Positions 32,914 to 40,826 of a stretch of 50,053 bases of DNA are shown here, piece after piece. Each line of letters starts with the position of its first letter. The stretch's first letter is position 1. Made by a program: the position numbers and the translations under genes. Under the pieces are notes generated by a model that worked only from the letters and a program-made list of their open reading frames with translations, ran no database searches and was not told the origin of the DNA. The DNA comes from JBECKX01 sp964468475 (GTDB lineage Bacteria > Zixibacteria > MSB-5A5 > CAIYYT01): NCBI GenBank assembly GCA_964468475.1, contig CAYXUL010000017.1, positions 1 to 50,053 on the forward strand, in the 5' to 3' direction.

Positions 32914-34323
32914 ATGCAAGCCGGTCTGCTGACTACCTACCGCAACAATCTGCAGAGGCGCGGATTTCTGGCATTCGTCGCGGCAGCAGTGCTGTTTACG
33001 TTTTATGTACTGATCTACTTCACTGAAGCTCTGACACCGGTAGCAAAGGCAATTCACCTTGGCAGCAAATGGAATCTGTACGGCACACTCTACACGCTGG
33101 CGATTGTGTCGGGGGCGGTCTATTTTCTGCGTCGGCACGGTAACAGCAGGTATCATCGGATTCGTACGCTGTCAGTGGTATTCTTTCAGGTGGTCTTTGC
33201 TTTTTCGATCCCACTTATCATGGAACTGCTGGAGATGAAAGGCTTCACCTTTTCCATCTTCTGGCCACTGAAAATCGATTACCTCAACCCATCCTACATT
33301 TTCAAGTACCCGGTGCTTCTGGTTCTCTACGCATTCCTCACATCAATAGTCCTGGTGCCGATCATGGCGTTCGTTTTCGGGAAACGTTGGTATTGTAGCT
33401 GGGTTTGCGGCTGCGGTGGGCTGGCCGAAACGGCGGGAGAGCCGTTTCGACACCTGTCGAGCAAGTCATCCAAGGCGTGGCGTTTCGAGCAGGTTTCGAT
33501 CTACTCGATCTTGACTTTCGCGCTTTTGGTTACCGTGTTGGTCATTGTCAACTGGTCGACCGGAGTTACTGTGCATGGAGAGCTTGGCTCGTCGAGGCAA
33601 CCTGGAGACTCGAGCGGTAGGAGTTCTCAACTTACGATATTTGGTTCACCGAAACTGGAAGCACCCTTTAACGCAAAATCGATTTGGATACCGGCCGCAG
33701 GCTCCAAGGATGCCGCCGGCATTCCTGTGGCCTGGGTCGCAACTGAAATTGGGGGACATCCGCTCAAGCCGACGGTGCTGACCGCATACAGGCTGCAATT
33801 CAAAGAGGGCTCTTTACAGGTCATCGCAACACGAGCAGGAGGAAAGCAGACATTCGGCAGTTGGAATGGTAGCGCCGAGAACGGCACCCCTGAACTCAGC
33901 TTTCCGCAATATCCCACTTTCTCGAAGATTGCCACGAAGATTCAGGGTATCTATGGCTTTATTGTAGTCGCCCTGCTGTCGGGGATTTTCGGAGTTGGAT
34001 TCTATCCAATCCTCGGCTCACGTGTGTGGTGTCGTTTCTTCTGCCCACTGGCAGCGATACTGGGAATCGTACAGAAGCTTGGACGGTTTCGGATTACAGT
34101 CAAAGATGACATGTGCATCTCCTGCGGGAACTGTTCCACCTATTGCGAGATGGGGATCGATGTGCGCTCTTACGCTCAGAACAATCAGAGCTTCAAACGT
34201 GCGGCCTGCGTGGGTTGCGGCATGTGCGCCCACATGTGCCCGCGCGGAGTACTGCGACTTGAGAACAAATGGGATTTGGGGCCGAACAATGATAGCACCA
34301 ATATCCAGATAGTTGATATGTAG
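32914..34323 (+). CDS. NapH/NosR-like membrane polyferredoxin
   Basis: This 469-residue protein has about five to six transmembrane helices with a cysteine motif WYCSWVCGCGG (about residues 160-170), a periplasmic beta-rich insert (about 215-340), a further helix and WCRFFCPLAA, then two [4Fe-4S] ferredoxin motifs (CISCGNCSTYCEMG and CVGCGMCAHMCPRG) near the C-terminus. NapH, NosR, RdxA and CcoG share this plan for moving electrons across the membrane. AAGGG about 9 nt upstream supports the ATG at 32914. It sits between a flavoprotein reductase and a DUF547 lipoprotein, giving a possible NAD(P)H-to-periplasm electron route. It is not the ccoG of this genome, which lies at 46389. Confidence 0.83.
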   Translation: MQAGLLTTYRNNLQRRGFLAFVAAAVLFTFYVLIYFTEALTPVAKAIHLGSKWNLYGTLYTLAIVSGAVYFLRRHGNSRYHRIRTLSVVFFQVVFAFSIPLIMELLEMKGFTFSIFWPLKIDYLNPSYIFKYPVLLVLYAFLTSIVLVPIMAFVFGKRWYCSWVCGCGGLAETAGEPFRHLSSKSSKAWRFEQVSIYSILTFALLVTVLVIVNWSTGVTVHGELGSSRQPGDSSGRSSQLTIFGSPKLEAPFNAKSIWIPAAGSKDAAGIPVAWVATEIGGHPLKPTVLTAYRLQFKEGSLQVIATRAGGKQTFGSWNGSAENGTPELSFPQYPTFSKIATKIQGIYGFIVVALLSGIFGVGFYPILGSRVWCRFFCPLAAILGIVQKLGRFRITVKDDMCISCGNCSTYCEMGIDVRSYAQNNQSFKRAACVGCGMCAHMCPRGVLRLENKWDLGPNNDSTNIQIVDM

Positions 34324-34362
34324 GTCAAACTGGAGATGGTGAAGAAGGTGAAGGAGTCGGAG

Positions 34363-35199
34363 ATGAAATGTAGTACACTAGCGTCAGGCATGTTATCTCA
34401 CCTCTTGATAATCACAACTTTCGCCTGTCTGCCTTTACTGGGCGGCTGCAACAAGGCAAAAACTCAGGCAAATACGGCGCTGCAGCCGGTCGATCATTCT
34501 TACAGCAACTATGCACGTTTACTGGCAAGTTATGTCAAGGGTTCACGCGTCGATTATGCCGGATTGAAGCAGGAAAGAACCGCTCTTGACAGCGCGGTTG
34601 CCATGGTTGCCAACGCCGACCTGTCGGAGACGAGCAAGTTGCAGCGTCTTGCCTTTTACATCAATGCCTATAACATTCTGACGCTACGTTCGATCGTGGA
34701 TGCTTACCCGGTAGCCTCGATAAAGGACATTGACGATGTCTGGAAGAAGGAATGGCGCGTTGCCGGTGCGGAAGTCTCAATCAATGATATCGAGAACAAG
34801 ATACTGCGGAAAGAGTTTGACGAACCGCGCATCCACATGGCGATCAACTGCGCCTCCAAGAGCTGTCCGCCGTTGATGCCGCGCCCCTATCTCGCCGATT
34901 CGCTGGATCAGCAACTTGAGCATTCGAGCATGAATTTTGTCACCACGAACCGCTATAACGAGCTATTCCCGGAAGAAAACCGTGCCGAATTATCTCAGGT
35001 ATTCAACTGGTTCGGGGAAGACTTCGTCGAGAAATATTATGACCCCGAGAGATTTCAGGACCTGTCGGAAGAAAATAACGCCGTGTTAAACTTTGTAATC
35101 ACACACTATCCGACCCCCGATCAGGAGCGGTTGCTCGTCGATTCTTACGACATCAGCTTTCGCGATTACGATTGGAGCCTCAATGACATCGATCGGTAG
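34363..35199 (+). CDS. DUF547 lipoprotein
   Basis: This protein of about 278 residues begins with a lipoprotein signal ending in LLGGC and continues as a DUF547 domain (about residues 90-260): RLAFYINAYNILTLRSIVDA, then IENKILRKEFDEPRIHMAIN and CASKSCPPL. The pattern of conserved Asn/His/Cys is typical, but the biochemical role of the family is not established. The start at 34363 has AAGGAG 6 nt upstream; the earlier ATG at 34336 has no usable spacing. DUF547 genes often sit near arsenosugar-type clusters (general knowledge), and here the ArsS group lies 3-5 kb downstream in the same direction. Confidence 0.85.
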   Translation: MKCSTLASGMLSHLLIITTFACLPLLGGCNKAKTQANTALQPVDHSYSNYARLLASYVKGSRVDYAGLKQERTALDSAVAMVANADLSETSKLQRLAFYINAYNILTLRSIVDAYPVASIKDIDDVWKKEWRVAGAEVSINDIENKILRKEFDEPRIHMAINCASKSCPPLMPRPYLADSLDQQLEHSSMNFVTTNRYNELFPEENRAELSQVFNWFGEDFVEKYYDPERFQDLSEENNAVLNFVITHYPTPDQERLLVDSYDISFRDYDWSLNDIDR

Positions 35200-35218
35200 A
35201 CGACAGACTTGAACCGCG

Positions 35219-35911
35219 ATGTCACTTCAGGGCCAGAAAGTTGTCGCTATCATCCCAGCACTAAACGAAGAAGAATCAATCGGTAAAGTCATCTCTGAAT
35301 TGCCGAATGTGATCGATCAGATCATTGTCTGCGACAACGGTTCAACGGACAATACCGCAAGAGTGGCAACTAAGGCCGGCGCGGTAGTCGTGCAGGAACC
35401 GGAGCGCGGCTACGGCGCCGCGTGCCTGAAAGCGGTCGCCGCTGCTGCCACCGATACGGACATTCTCCTGTTTATTGATGCCGACTACTCCGACTATCCC
35501 GCAGAAGCACTTCACCTGCTCACTCCTCTGGCAGAGTCTCAGTGCGACCTGGTGATCGGCTCGCGAATGTTGACATATAAAGATCACAAAGCACTTCCAC
35601 CGGTAGCGGCCTTTGGCAACTGGTTGACGAGCAACTTGATCAAGCTCTTCTGGGGTGTGCGCTTCACCGACATTGGACCTTTCCGCGCTATCAGGTATGA
35701 TCGTTATCGTGTGCTGAGTATGCGCGATCGCAATTTCGGCTGGACCACCGAGATGCAGGTCAAAGCGGTCAAGCATGGACTGCGATGCCGCGAGGTGCCG
35801 GTCAACTACCGACCACGTATCGGCGAGTCAAAAATTTCCGGTACAATCTCCGGTTCCGTCAGGGCGGGTTTCAAGTTCCTCTGGATTATCCTACGTGAGG
35901 CGCTGAGCTAA
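35219..35911 (+). CDS. Family 2 glycosyltransferase (dolichyl-phosphate mannose synthase-like)
   Basis: This 230-residue GT2 enzyme has the nucleotide-sugar fold: VVAIIPALNEEESIGKVI, the metal-binding FIDADYSDYP (DxD-type) and a C-terminal RPRIGESKISGTISGSVRAG motif typical of polyprenyl-phosphate mannose/glucose synthases. It should transfer a sugar from NDP-sugar to polyprenyl phosphate on the cytoplasmic face. There is no C-terminal transmembrane pair. It overlaps the next gene by one base (TAATG), a membrane mannosyltransferase-like enzyme that would use the lipid-linked sugar, so donor and user are coupled. Confidence 0.87.
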   Translation: MSLQGQKVVAIIPALNEEESIGKVISELPNVIDQIIVCDNGSTDNTARVATKAGAVVVQEPERGYGAACLKAVAAAATDTDILLFIDADYSDYPAEALHLLTPLAESQCDLVIGSRMLTYKDHKALPPVAAFGNWLTSNLIKLFWGVRFTDIGPFRAIRYDRYRVLSMRDRNFGWTTEMQVKAVKHGLRCREVPVNYRPRIGESKISGTISGSVRAGFKFLWIILREALS

Positions 35912-37233
35912 TGGGGTCATCGTCGGCAAAATGGAAGATCGCTTTCTACTCTTTGATCGCCCTGTTCCTGTTGTCACAGGCATTGATTTTCCTTCCCGAC
36001 TATGAAAAGCCACGGATGGTGAAATTTCTCATCATCACGCAAGTATTGCTATTACTGTCGGTGCTGATTTTTCTGGTAGGTCGTAAGCTGGTGCGACTCC
36101 CCAATCTGCGGAAGCACCTGTGGATTGTCCTGGCTCTGGCGCTAGTGGCCCGCGCGATAATGTTAATCGGCGCCGGGGACAAATTCTACATATCGGATGA
36201 CGTCTACCGCTACCTCTGGGACGGCGAGATCAACGCTAACGGAATCAACCCCTATCTTTATGCACCCGACTCCGATTCACTGTGCCAGTTCCATGATAAT
36301 TCGCTCTACGATAACCTCAACCACAACTGGATGCCGACTATTTATCCACCTCTCGCACAAAACATCTTTCTTGTCGGGTACTTGATCGGAGGAGAGAATC
36401 CGGTCATTTTCAAGCTGTTCACGGCGCTCTTTGAATTGCTTACCTTGATTGCTCTGATCGTACTTGCGCGGGAATGGAATTTAGCGCCTGCAAACTTGCT
36501 GCTCTATCTGTTCTCGCCTTTGATACTGGTTGAATTCTATCTTTCCAATCATCTTGATATTATTGCGATGCCGTTCTTCGTGGCGGCTCTCATCACGTTG
36601 AAACGCCGCCAATCCACCATGACCGGAGTCTTGCTGGCGCTGGCTACCCTTGTCAAATTCGTGGGGCTCTTCTTCGTGCCGTTGATCTTCTTCTTTTTCA
36701 AAGGCAAAGAGAAACTCAAGTTCACTCTTGCCTTAATAATCACTGCAGTTGCACTCTATTTACCCTACTATGCCGATGGTGGCACCAAAGTCCTGGGTTC
36801 CTTATTTGACTACCTGCGCGACTGGCAATACAACGCCTCGATCTTCTTCGTGCTGAAGTACTTTTTCCACGTAACCGCCGCTCGCTATATCGTTGCAGGT
36901 CTGTTTATAACATGGCTGATCTATCTCATGGTGCGCAACCTCCCAATTGAGCGGAAACTCCACGACACCTATGGAGGTTACTTAGTTCTGACGCCGACGT
37001 TGTTTCCCTGGTATTTCGTTTGGATCTATCCAATGATGTTGCGGTCACTGTCACCTGCGTTTATCTATCTCTCGGGAGCGCTGCTGTTGTCATATCACGT
37101 ACATATCGGCTTCTACGCCAACGGCACCTGGTCGCCGATGCCCTGGGTCGGAATAATGTACTACACTCCATTTTACTTACTGCTGATCGGAGTGCCGCTC
37201 TATCACAGAATACGCCGGAGGCGCAATGTCTGA
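35911..37233 (+). CDS. Polytopic glycosyltransferase (GT87/GT39-like)
   Basis: This 440-residue membrane protein has about ten to twelve transmembrane helices and the GT-C fold feel of polyprenol-phosphate-mannose-dependent transferases: an early acidic pair in FYISDDVYRYLWDGE (about residues 92-106), then NPYLYAP and TIYPPLAQ loops. These enzymes transfer sugars from lipid carriers outside the cytoplasm. It is coupled at both ends: a 1-bp overlap with the upstream GT2 gene and an 8-bp overlap with the downstream GT2 gene. Acceptor is unknown. Confidence 0.82.
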   Translation: MGSSSAKWKIAFYSLIALFLLSQALIFLPDYEKPRMVKFLIITQVLLLLSVLIFLVGRKLVRLPNLRKHLWIVLALALVARAIMLIGAGDKFYISDDVYRYLWDGEINANGINPYLYAPDSDSLCQFHDNSLYDNLNHNWMPTIYPPLAQNIFLVGYLIGGENPVIFKLFTALFELLTLIALIVLAREWNLAPANLLLYLFSPLILVEFYLSNHLDIIAMPFFVAALITLKRRQSTMTGVLLALATLVKFVGLFFVPLIFFFFKGKEKLKFTLALIITAVALYLPYYADGGTKVLGSLFDYLRDWQYNASIFFVLKYFFHVTAARYIVAGLFITWLIYLMVRNLPIERKLHDTYGGYLVLTPTLFPWYFVWIYPMMLRSLSPAFIYLSGALLLSYHVHIGFYANGTWSPMPWVGIMYYTPFYLLLIGVPLYHRIRRRRNV

Positions 37234-38674
37234 CCTGCTTATCGTCGCCTACTTCGTGCTGCTTTTCTTTGTCAGCTTTTACGGCGTATATCTCTATTGG
37301 CTGGTTTTCAGCTACTTGAGGATTCCCGCGCCTGAACCACTGAAACCATACGACGGCGCAGCGTATCCCTTCGTTACCGTGCAACTTCCCGTCTTCAATG
37401 AACGCCGCGTGATCGAGCGTCTTATCGAAGCGGTGGCTGCCTTTGATTGGCCGAGCGATCGCTTTGAGATCCAGGTGCTTGATGATTCAACCGATGACAC
37501 CTCAGCGATCATTGACTTAGCGGCGACGCGACTGCGTGCCCGGGGCATTCGGGTTATGCATCTCCAAAGAACTGAGCGCTCTGGCTATAAGGCGGGCGCA
37601 TTGGCGGAAGGGCTCAAGCTGGCGCGGGGTGAGTTTATCGCGATTTTTGATGCGGACAATCTGCCTCGGCCCGATTTTCTCAGGCGGATGATGCCGTACT
37701 TCGACGACTCAAAGGTCGCGATGGCGCAGGCACGCTGGAGCTTCCTTAATCGAGATGAGTCGCTGTTGTGCCGAGCACAGGCACTGTTTCTTGATTCTCA
37801 TTTCTATATCGAGCAAGCCGCACGTTCGCGATCAGGGCTGTTTCTAAATTTCAATGGTACTGCCGGAGTATGGCGTCGCAAAGCAATCGTGGATGCGGGC
37901 GGCTGGCAAGCGGATACATTGACGGAGGATCTCGATCTCTCCTATCGTGCACAACTGAAGGGGTGGAGGCTCAGGTTTGTCGAGGATGTTGACGTACCGA
38001 CTGAACTGCCCGCTTCAGTCAGAGCCTTCAAGACGCAGCAATACCGCTGGGCGCGCGGCGCGATGGAGACAGGGTTTAAGGTGCTTGGTTTGGTGCGCAA
38101 AGCCAGGCTACCATGGAAGATCAAGCTGGCGGCGCATTTTCATTTGACGCAGAAGGTTGTATCGGTGGCACTTTTGCTGCTGTCGTTATTGCTTATTCCG
38201 GCTCTTTATTTTCGCTGGGAGGCGAGCGCCTACAAAGTGCTCTTTATCGATTTACCGATCTTCATCACCGGTATGGGCGCGATGTCGGTGTTTTACGGCA
38301 TCGCCTACCGGCGCGAGACGAGGGGACAAGGTTTGAAAAGCCGCCTGGTATTGTTCATGCTGAGCGCGATTGGACTTGGCCTTGCCGCAAACAATTCCAT
38401 TGCGGTGCTATCAGCGTTTGGACGAAAGCGACAGGAGTTCGCTCGCACCCCCAAGACCGGGTCAACTGAGCACAGTAAACTCTTGATTCCGGCAGACTAT
38501 AGAATTAGCTTTGATCGCACACTGCCGGTAGAAGGGCTGCTGGCACTCAACGGAGTGGCCGCGTCCTTCTTTGCGATTCACCTTCGGCTCTACTTCAGTT
38601 TACCCTTTCTTGCGACATTTGTCCTGGGCTATGGGTATTTCGTGATCAATTCACTCCGGGAAAAGTATGCCTGA
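37226..38674 (+). CDS. Membrane family 2 glycosyltransferase (cellulose-synthase-like)
   Basis: This 482-residue processive-type GT2 has an N-terminal transmembrane helix, a cytosolic catalytic domain with VLDDSTDDT, IFDADNLPRPDF, TEDLDLSYRAQLKG and QQYRW (the D, DxD, TED and QxxRW motifs), and four C-terminal helices. It resembles CslA/glucomannan-synthase-like bacterial enzymes. There is no PilZ domain. It overlaps genes on both sides by 8 bp, so it is translated together with the GT-C enzyme and the TIGR04282-type transferase. A glycan or glycolipid product is likely; which one is not shown. Confidence 0.88.
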   Translation: MSDLLIVAYFVLLFFVSFYGVYLYWLVFSYLRIPAPEPLKPYDGAAYPFVTVQLPVFNERRVIERLIEAVAAFDWPSDRFEIQVLDDSTDDTSAIIDLAATRLRARGIRVMHLQRTERSGYKAGALAEGLKLARGEFIAIFDADNLPRPDFLRRMMPYFDDSKVAMAQARWSFLNRDESLLCRAQALFLDSHFYIEQAARSRSGLFLNFNGTAGVWRRKAIVDAGGWQADTLTEDLDLSYRAQLKGWRLRFVEDVDVPTELPASVRAFKTQQYRWARGAMETGFKVLGLVRKARLPWKIKLAAHFHLTQKVVSVALLLLSLLLIPALYFRWEASAYKVLFIDLPIFITGMGAMSVFYGIAYRRETRGQGLKSRLVLFMLSAIGLGLAANNSIAVLSAFGRKRQEFARTPKTGSTEHSKLLIPADYRISFDRTLPVEGLLALNGVAASFFAIHLRLYFSLPFLATFVLGYGYFVINSLREKYA

Positions 38675-39353
38675 AGTAGCAGTTGGCTTGATGGCCAAGT
38701 TCCCCGAACTGGGCAAGGTAAAGACGCGTCTGGCTGCTCATATTGGCGCTGCCGGGGCGCTGCGGATCTACTCAATGCTCCTGCAATCCACAATTGAGAC
38801 ACTTAGACAGCTCGACAACTCCCATATCCGGACGACGGCATTTATCGCACAGCGTGGAATGGTCGGGAGTTTTCGTGGTCAGTATCCGGGGCTGAATGAG
38901 TACCGCAGTCAAGTGAGCGGTGATCTGGGTAAGAGAATGCAGTCGGCATTTGAGCAACTGCTGCGCACCAGGAGTACCAAACACGCAATCCTGGCAGGCG
39001 CCGACATTCCTGATCTGTCGGCTGTACTCATCAACGAGGCTGCGACCGCACTCGAGCAGAATGACCTCGTTTTTGGCCCGACCTACGACGGCGGTTACTA
39101 CCTGATCGGCATGAGAAAAGTGCATTCTACATTATTTGCTGATATCGAGTGGAGCAGCGAATCGGTTCTCGAAACAAGCGTCAGGCGTGCACATGAGGCC
39201 GGCTTGAGCACAAAGTTGCTTGTAAGGCTCAGCGATCTTGACACAATCGAAGACTTCAAGAAAATTTTACCGGCTAATCGATTAATCATAGACATTGTTA
39301 ATTCGTATTTACCAAAAAGCACCTCCAGATACAGGGAGCATGATGATGGGTGA
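38667..39353 (+). CDS. TIGR04282-type (DUF2064) transferase of arsenosugar/rSAM clusters
   Basis: This 228-residue protein matches the TIGR04282 transferase family (rSAM/selenodomain-associated transferase 1): LMAKFPELGKVKTRLAAHIG at the start, ILAGADIPDLS in the middle and FGPTYDGGYYLIGMR before the end, as in MobA-like nucleotidyltransferases. Its exact reaction is unproven; members are annotated as arsenosugar glycosyltransferases by gene neighbourhood. It overlaps the upstream GT2 by 8 bp and the downstream peroxidase-like gene by 8 bp, and ArsS follows, so this is the head of the arsenosugar-type module. Confidence 0.88.
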   Translation: MPEVAVGLMAKFPELGKVKTRLAAHIGAAGALRIYSMLLQSTIETLRQLDNSHIRTTAFIAQRGMVGSFRGQYPGLNEYRSQVSGDLGKRMQSAFEQLLRTRSTKHAILAGADIPDLSAVLINEAATALEQNDLVFGPTYDGGYYLIGMRKVHSTLFADIEWSSESVLETSVRRAHEAGLSTKLLVRLSDLDTIEDFKKILPANRLIIDIVNSYLPKSTSRYREHDDG

Positions 39354-39678
39354 TTACTTCGACTCGAAGGACCTGGCGAAGTTTGGGAATATTGGGCGCG
39401 TAAATCAGGAACTGGCTGACAAGTTCTTTGATTACTACAATAGTGTAATGCAGGAAGGTGCGCTGAGTGCGCGTGAGAAAGCCCTGATTGCCCTTGCGGT
39501 CGCGCATGCACTCAAATGCCCCTATTGCATTGATGCGTACACCACCACCTGCATGGAGAAAGGCGCCGATGAAGAGCAGATGAGCGAGGCGGTTCATGTG
39601 GCGGCTTCAATGTCGGCGGGGATCACGCTCGTTCATAGTGTGCAGATGCAAAACCACATCGATTCACTGATGGGATAG
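39346..39678 (+). CDS. Arsenosugar-associated CXXC peroxidase-like protein (carboxymuconolactone decarboxylase fold)
   Basis: This 110-residue AhpD-like protein carries the redox motif CPYCIDAYT (CXXC near residues 58-61) inside ALKCPYCIDAYTTTCMEKG, followed by a helix with VHVAASMSAGI. Relatives next to arsS are annotated as arsenosugar biosynthesis-associated peroxidase-like. Three consecutive ATGs occur at 39340, 39343 and 39346; GGGAG at 39334-39338 is best placed (7 nt) for 39346, giving MGDYFDSKDL and an 8-bp overlap with the upstream gene. arsS follows after 21 bp. Confidence 0.85.
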   Translation: MGDYFDSKDLAKFGNIGRVNQELADKFFDYYNSVMQEGALSAREKALIALAVAHALKCPYCIDAYTTTCMEKGADEEQMSEAVHVAASMSAGITLVHSVQMQNHIDSLMG

Positions 39679-39699
39679 AAACTCAATTCGGAGCTAGAT

Positions 39700-40695
39700 T
39701 TGAAACTAGAAAAACAACACCGCACCCTGGAGTCTTACAGCCAGTCGTTTTCCGAATTTGTAAGCAACCACGTAAATCATGATGGCTGCCTCTCCGCGCT
39801 GTCCCTGGCGACCTTCCAGATCAATGTCGGCAAGCGCTGCAACCAGACTTGCGTTCATTGTCATGTCGATGCCGGACCCAACCGTACCGAGATGATGAAC
39901 CGTGCCACCGCTCAGAGGTGCCTTGAGATTATAGAACAGATCCCGGAGATTGAATCTGTCGACATCACGGGTGGCGCGCCTGAAATAAATCCCAATTTCC
40001 GCTATCTTGTAACCGAATCACGAAAGTTGGGTAAGCGAGTGATCGACCGCTGTAATCTCACTATTCTGGAGTATGAGGACTTTGAATATCTCTACGAGTT
40101 CCTGGCAGAAAACGAGGTAGAAATCGTGGCGTCGCTGCCTCATTTCGCCCGCCGCAACACCGATCGCCAGAGGGGTGAAGGTGCCTACGACACTTCGATA
40201 ACTGCGCTGAAGAAATTGAATCGCCTCGGATACGGCACGAAGTTGCCTTTGAATCTCGTCTACAATCCGGTTGGTCTCTTCCTGAGTGCTCCGCAAAAGG
40301 AACTGGAACGCGAATTCAAACAAGAGTTGCAAAGACGTCACGGGATCGCCTTCAATAGCCTTTACTGCATCAACAATTTGCCGATCAACCGCTTCCTGGC
40401 ATTTCTGGTTCGTAATGAGCGTTTTGAGGATTACATGGAAACACTGGTAACAGCTTTCAATCCCGGTACCCTCGACGGCCTGATGTGTCGCCATCAGATT
40501 TCGGTGGGATATGACGGCAAGATATACGATTGCGATTTCAACCAGATGCTGGAAATGGAAGCGCAGCCCATCGACCATATCGACAATTTCGATTATGATG
40601 CATTTATGAAGCGCCGGGTCGTGATCGGGAACCACTGTTTTGGCTGCACCGCAGGGGCGGGATCAAGCTGCGGCGGCGAAATTATCGAAGTTTAG
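39700..40695 (+). CDS. arsS: Arsenosugar biosynthesis radical SAM protein ArsS
   Basis: This 331-residue radical SAM enzyme has the [4Fe-4S]-SAM motif CNQTCVHCH (C47, C51, C54), VDITGGAPE, and a C-terminal cysteine set (CDFNQM, HCFGCTAGAGSSCGGE) for an auxiliary cluster. ArsS attaches a 5'-deoxyadenosyl group to dimethylarsenic species made by ArsM in known arsenosugar producers. Length and motifs match the family. Start is TTG at 39700 with GGAG 6 nt upstream. It is the last gene of the plus-strand run; arsM is not within the window. A related substrate other than arsenic cannot be excluded. Confidence 0.92.
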   Translation: MKLEKQHRTLESYSQSFSEFVSNHVNHDGCLSALSLATFQINVGKRCNQTCVHCHVDAGPNRTEMMNRATAQRCLEIIEQIPEIESVDITGGAPEINPNFRYLVTESRKLGKRVIDRCNLTILEYEDFEYLYEFLAENEVEIVASLPHFARRNTDRQRGEGAYDTSITALKKLNRLGYGTKLPLNLVYNPVGLFLSAPQKELEREFKQELQRRHGIAFNSLYCINNLPINRFLAFLVRNERFEDYMETLVTAFNPGTLDGLMCRHQISVGYDGKIYDCDFNQMLEMEAQPIDHIDNFDYDAFMKRRVVIGNHCFGCTAGAGSSCGGEIIEV

Positions 40696-40748
40696 CACCA
40701 AACACGGACTCTGCAGACCAAAATAGCCTATATTGTCAAAGATTTCGC

Positions 40749-40776
40749 TTGACACTTCCGGGCGAGCGATTACTAT
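40749..40776 (+). promoter_or_regulatory. Putative promoter of the cbb3 oxidase cluster
   Basis: A perfect TTGACA (40749-40754) is followed after 16 bp by TACTAT (40771-40776), about 50 bp before the first candidate start of ccoI. Confidence 0.5.
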
Positions 40777-40826
40777 TGGGGAGTCTTTGCTCGGTAATCA
40801 ACCTTTGAAGTCTCTTTTTTGGCGCT

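Noticed and set aside
40787..40801. FNR-box-like palindrome TTGCTCGGTAATCAA before ccoI
   Set aside because: The half-sites are one base too far apart for TTGAT-N4-ATCAA and one half is imperfect.
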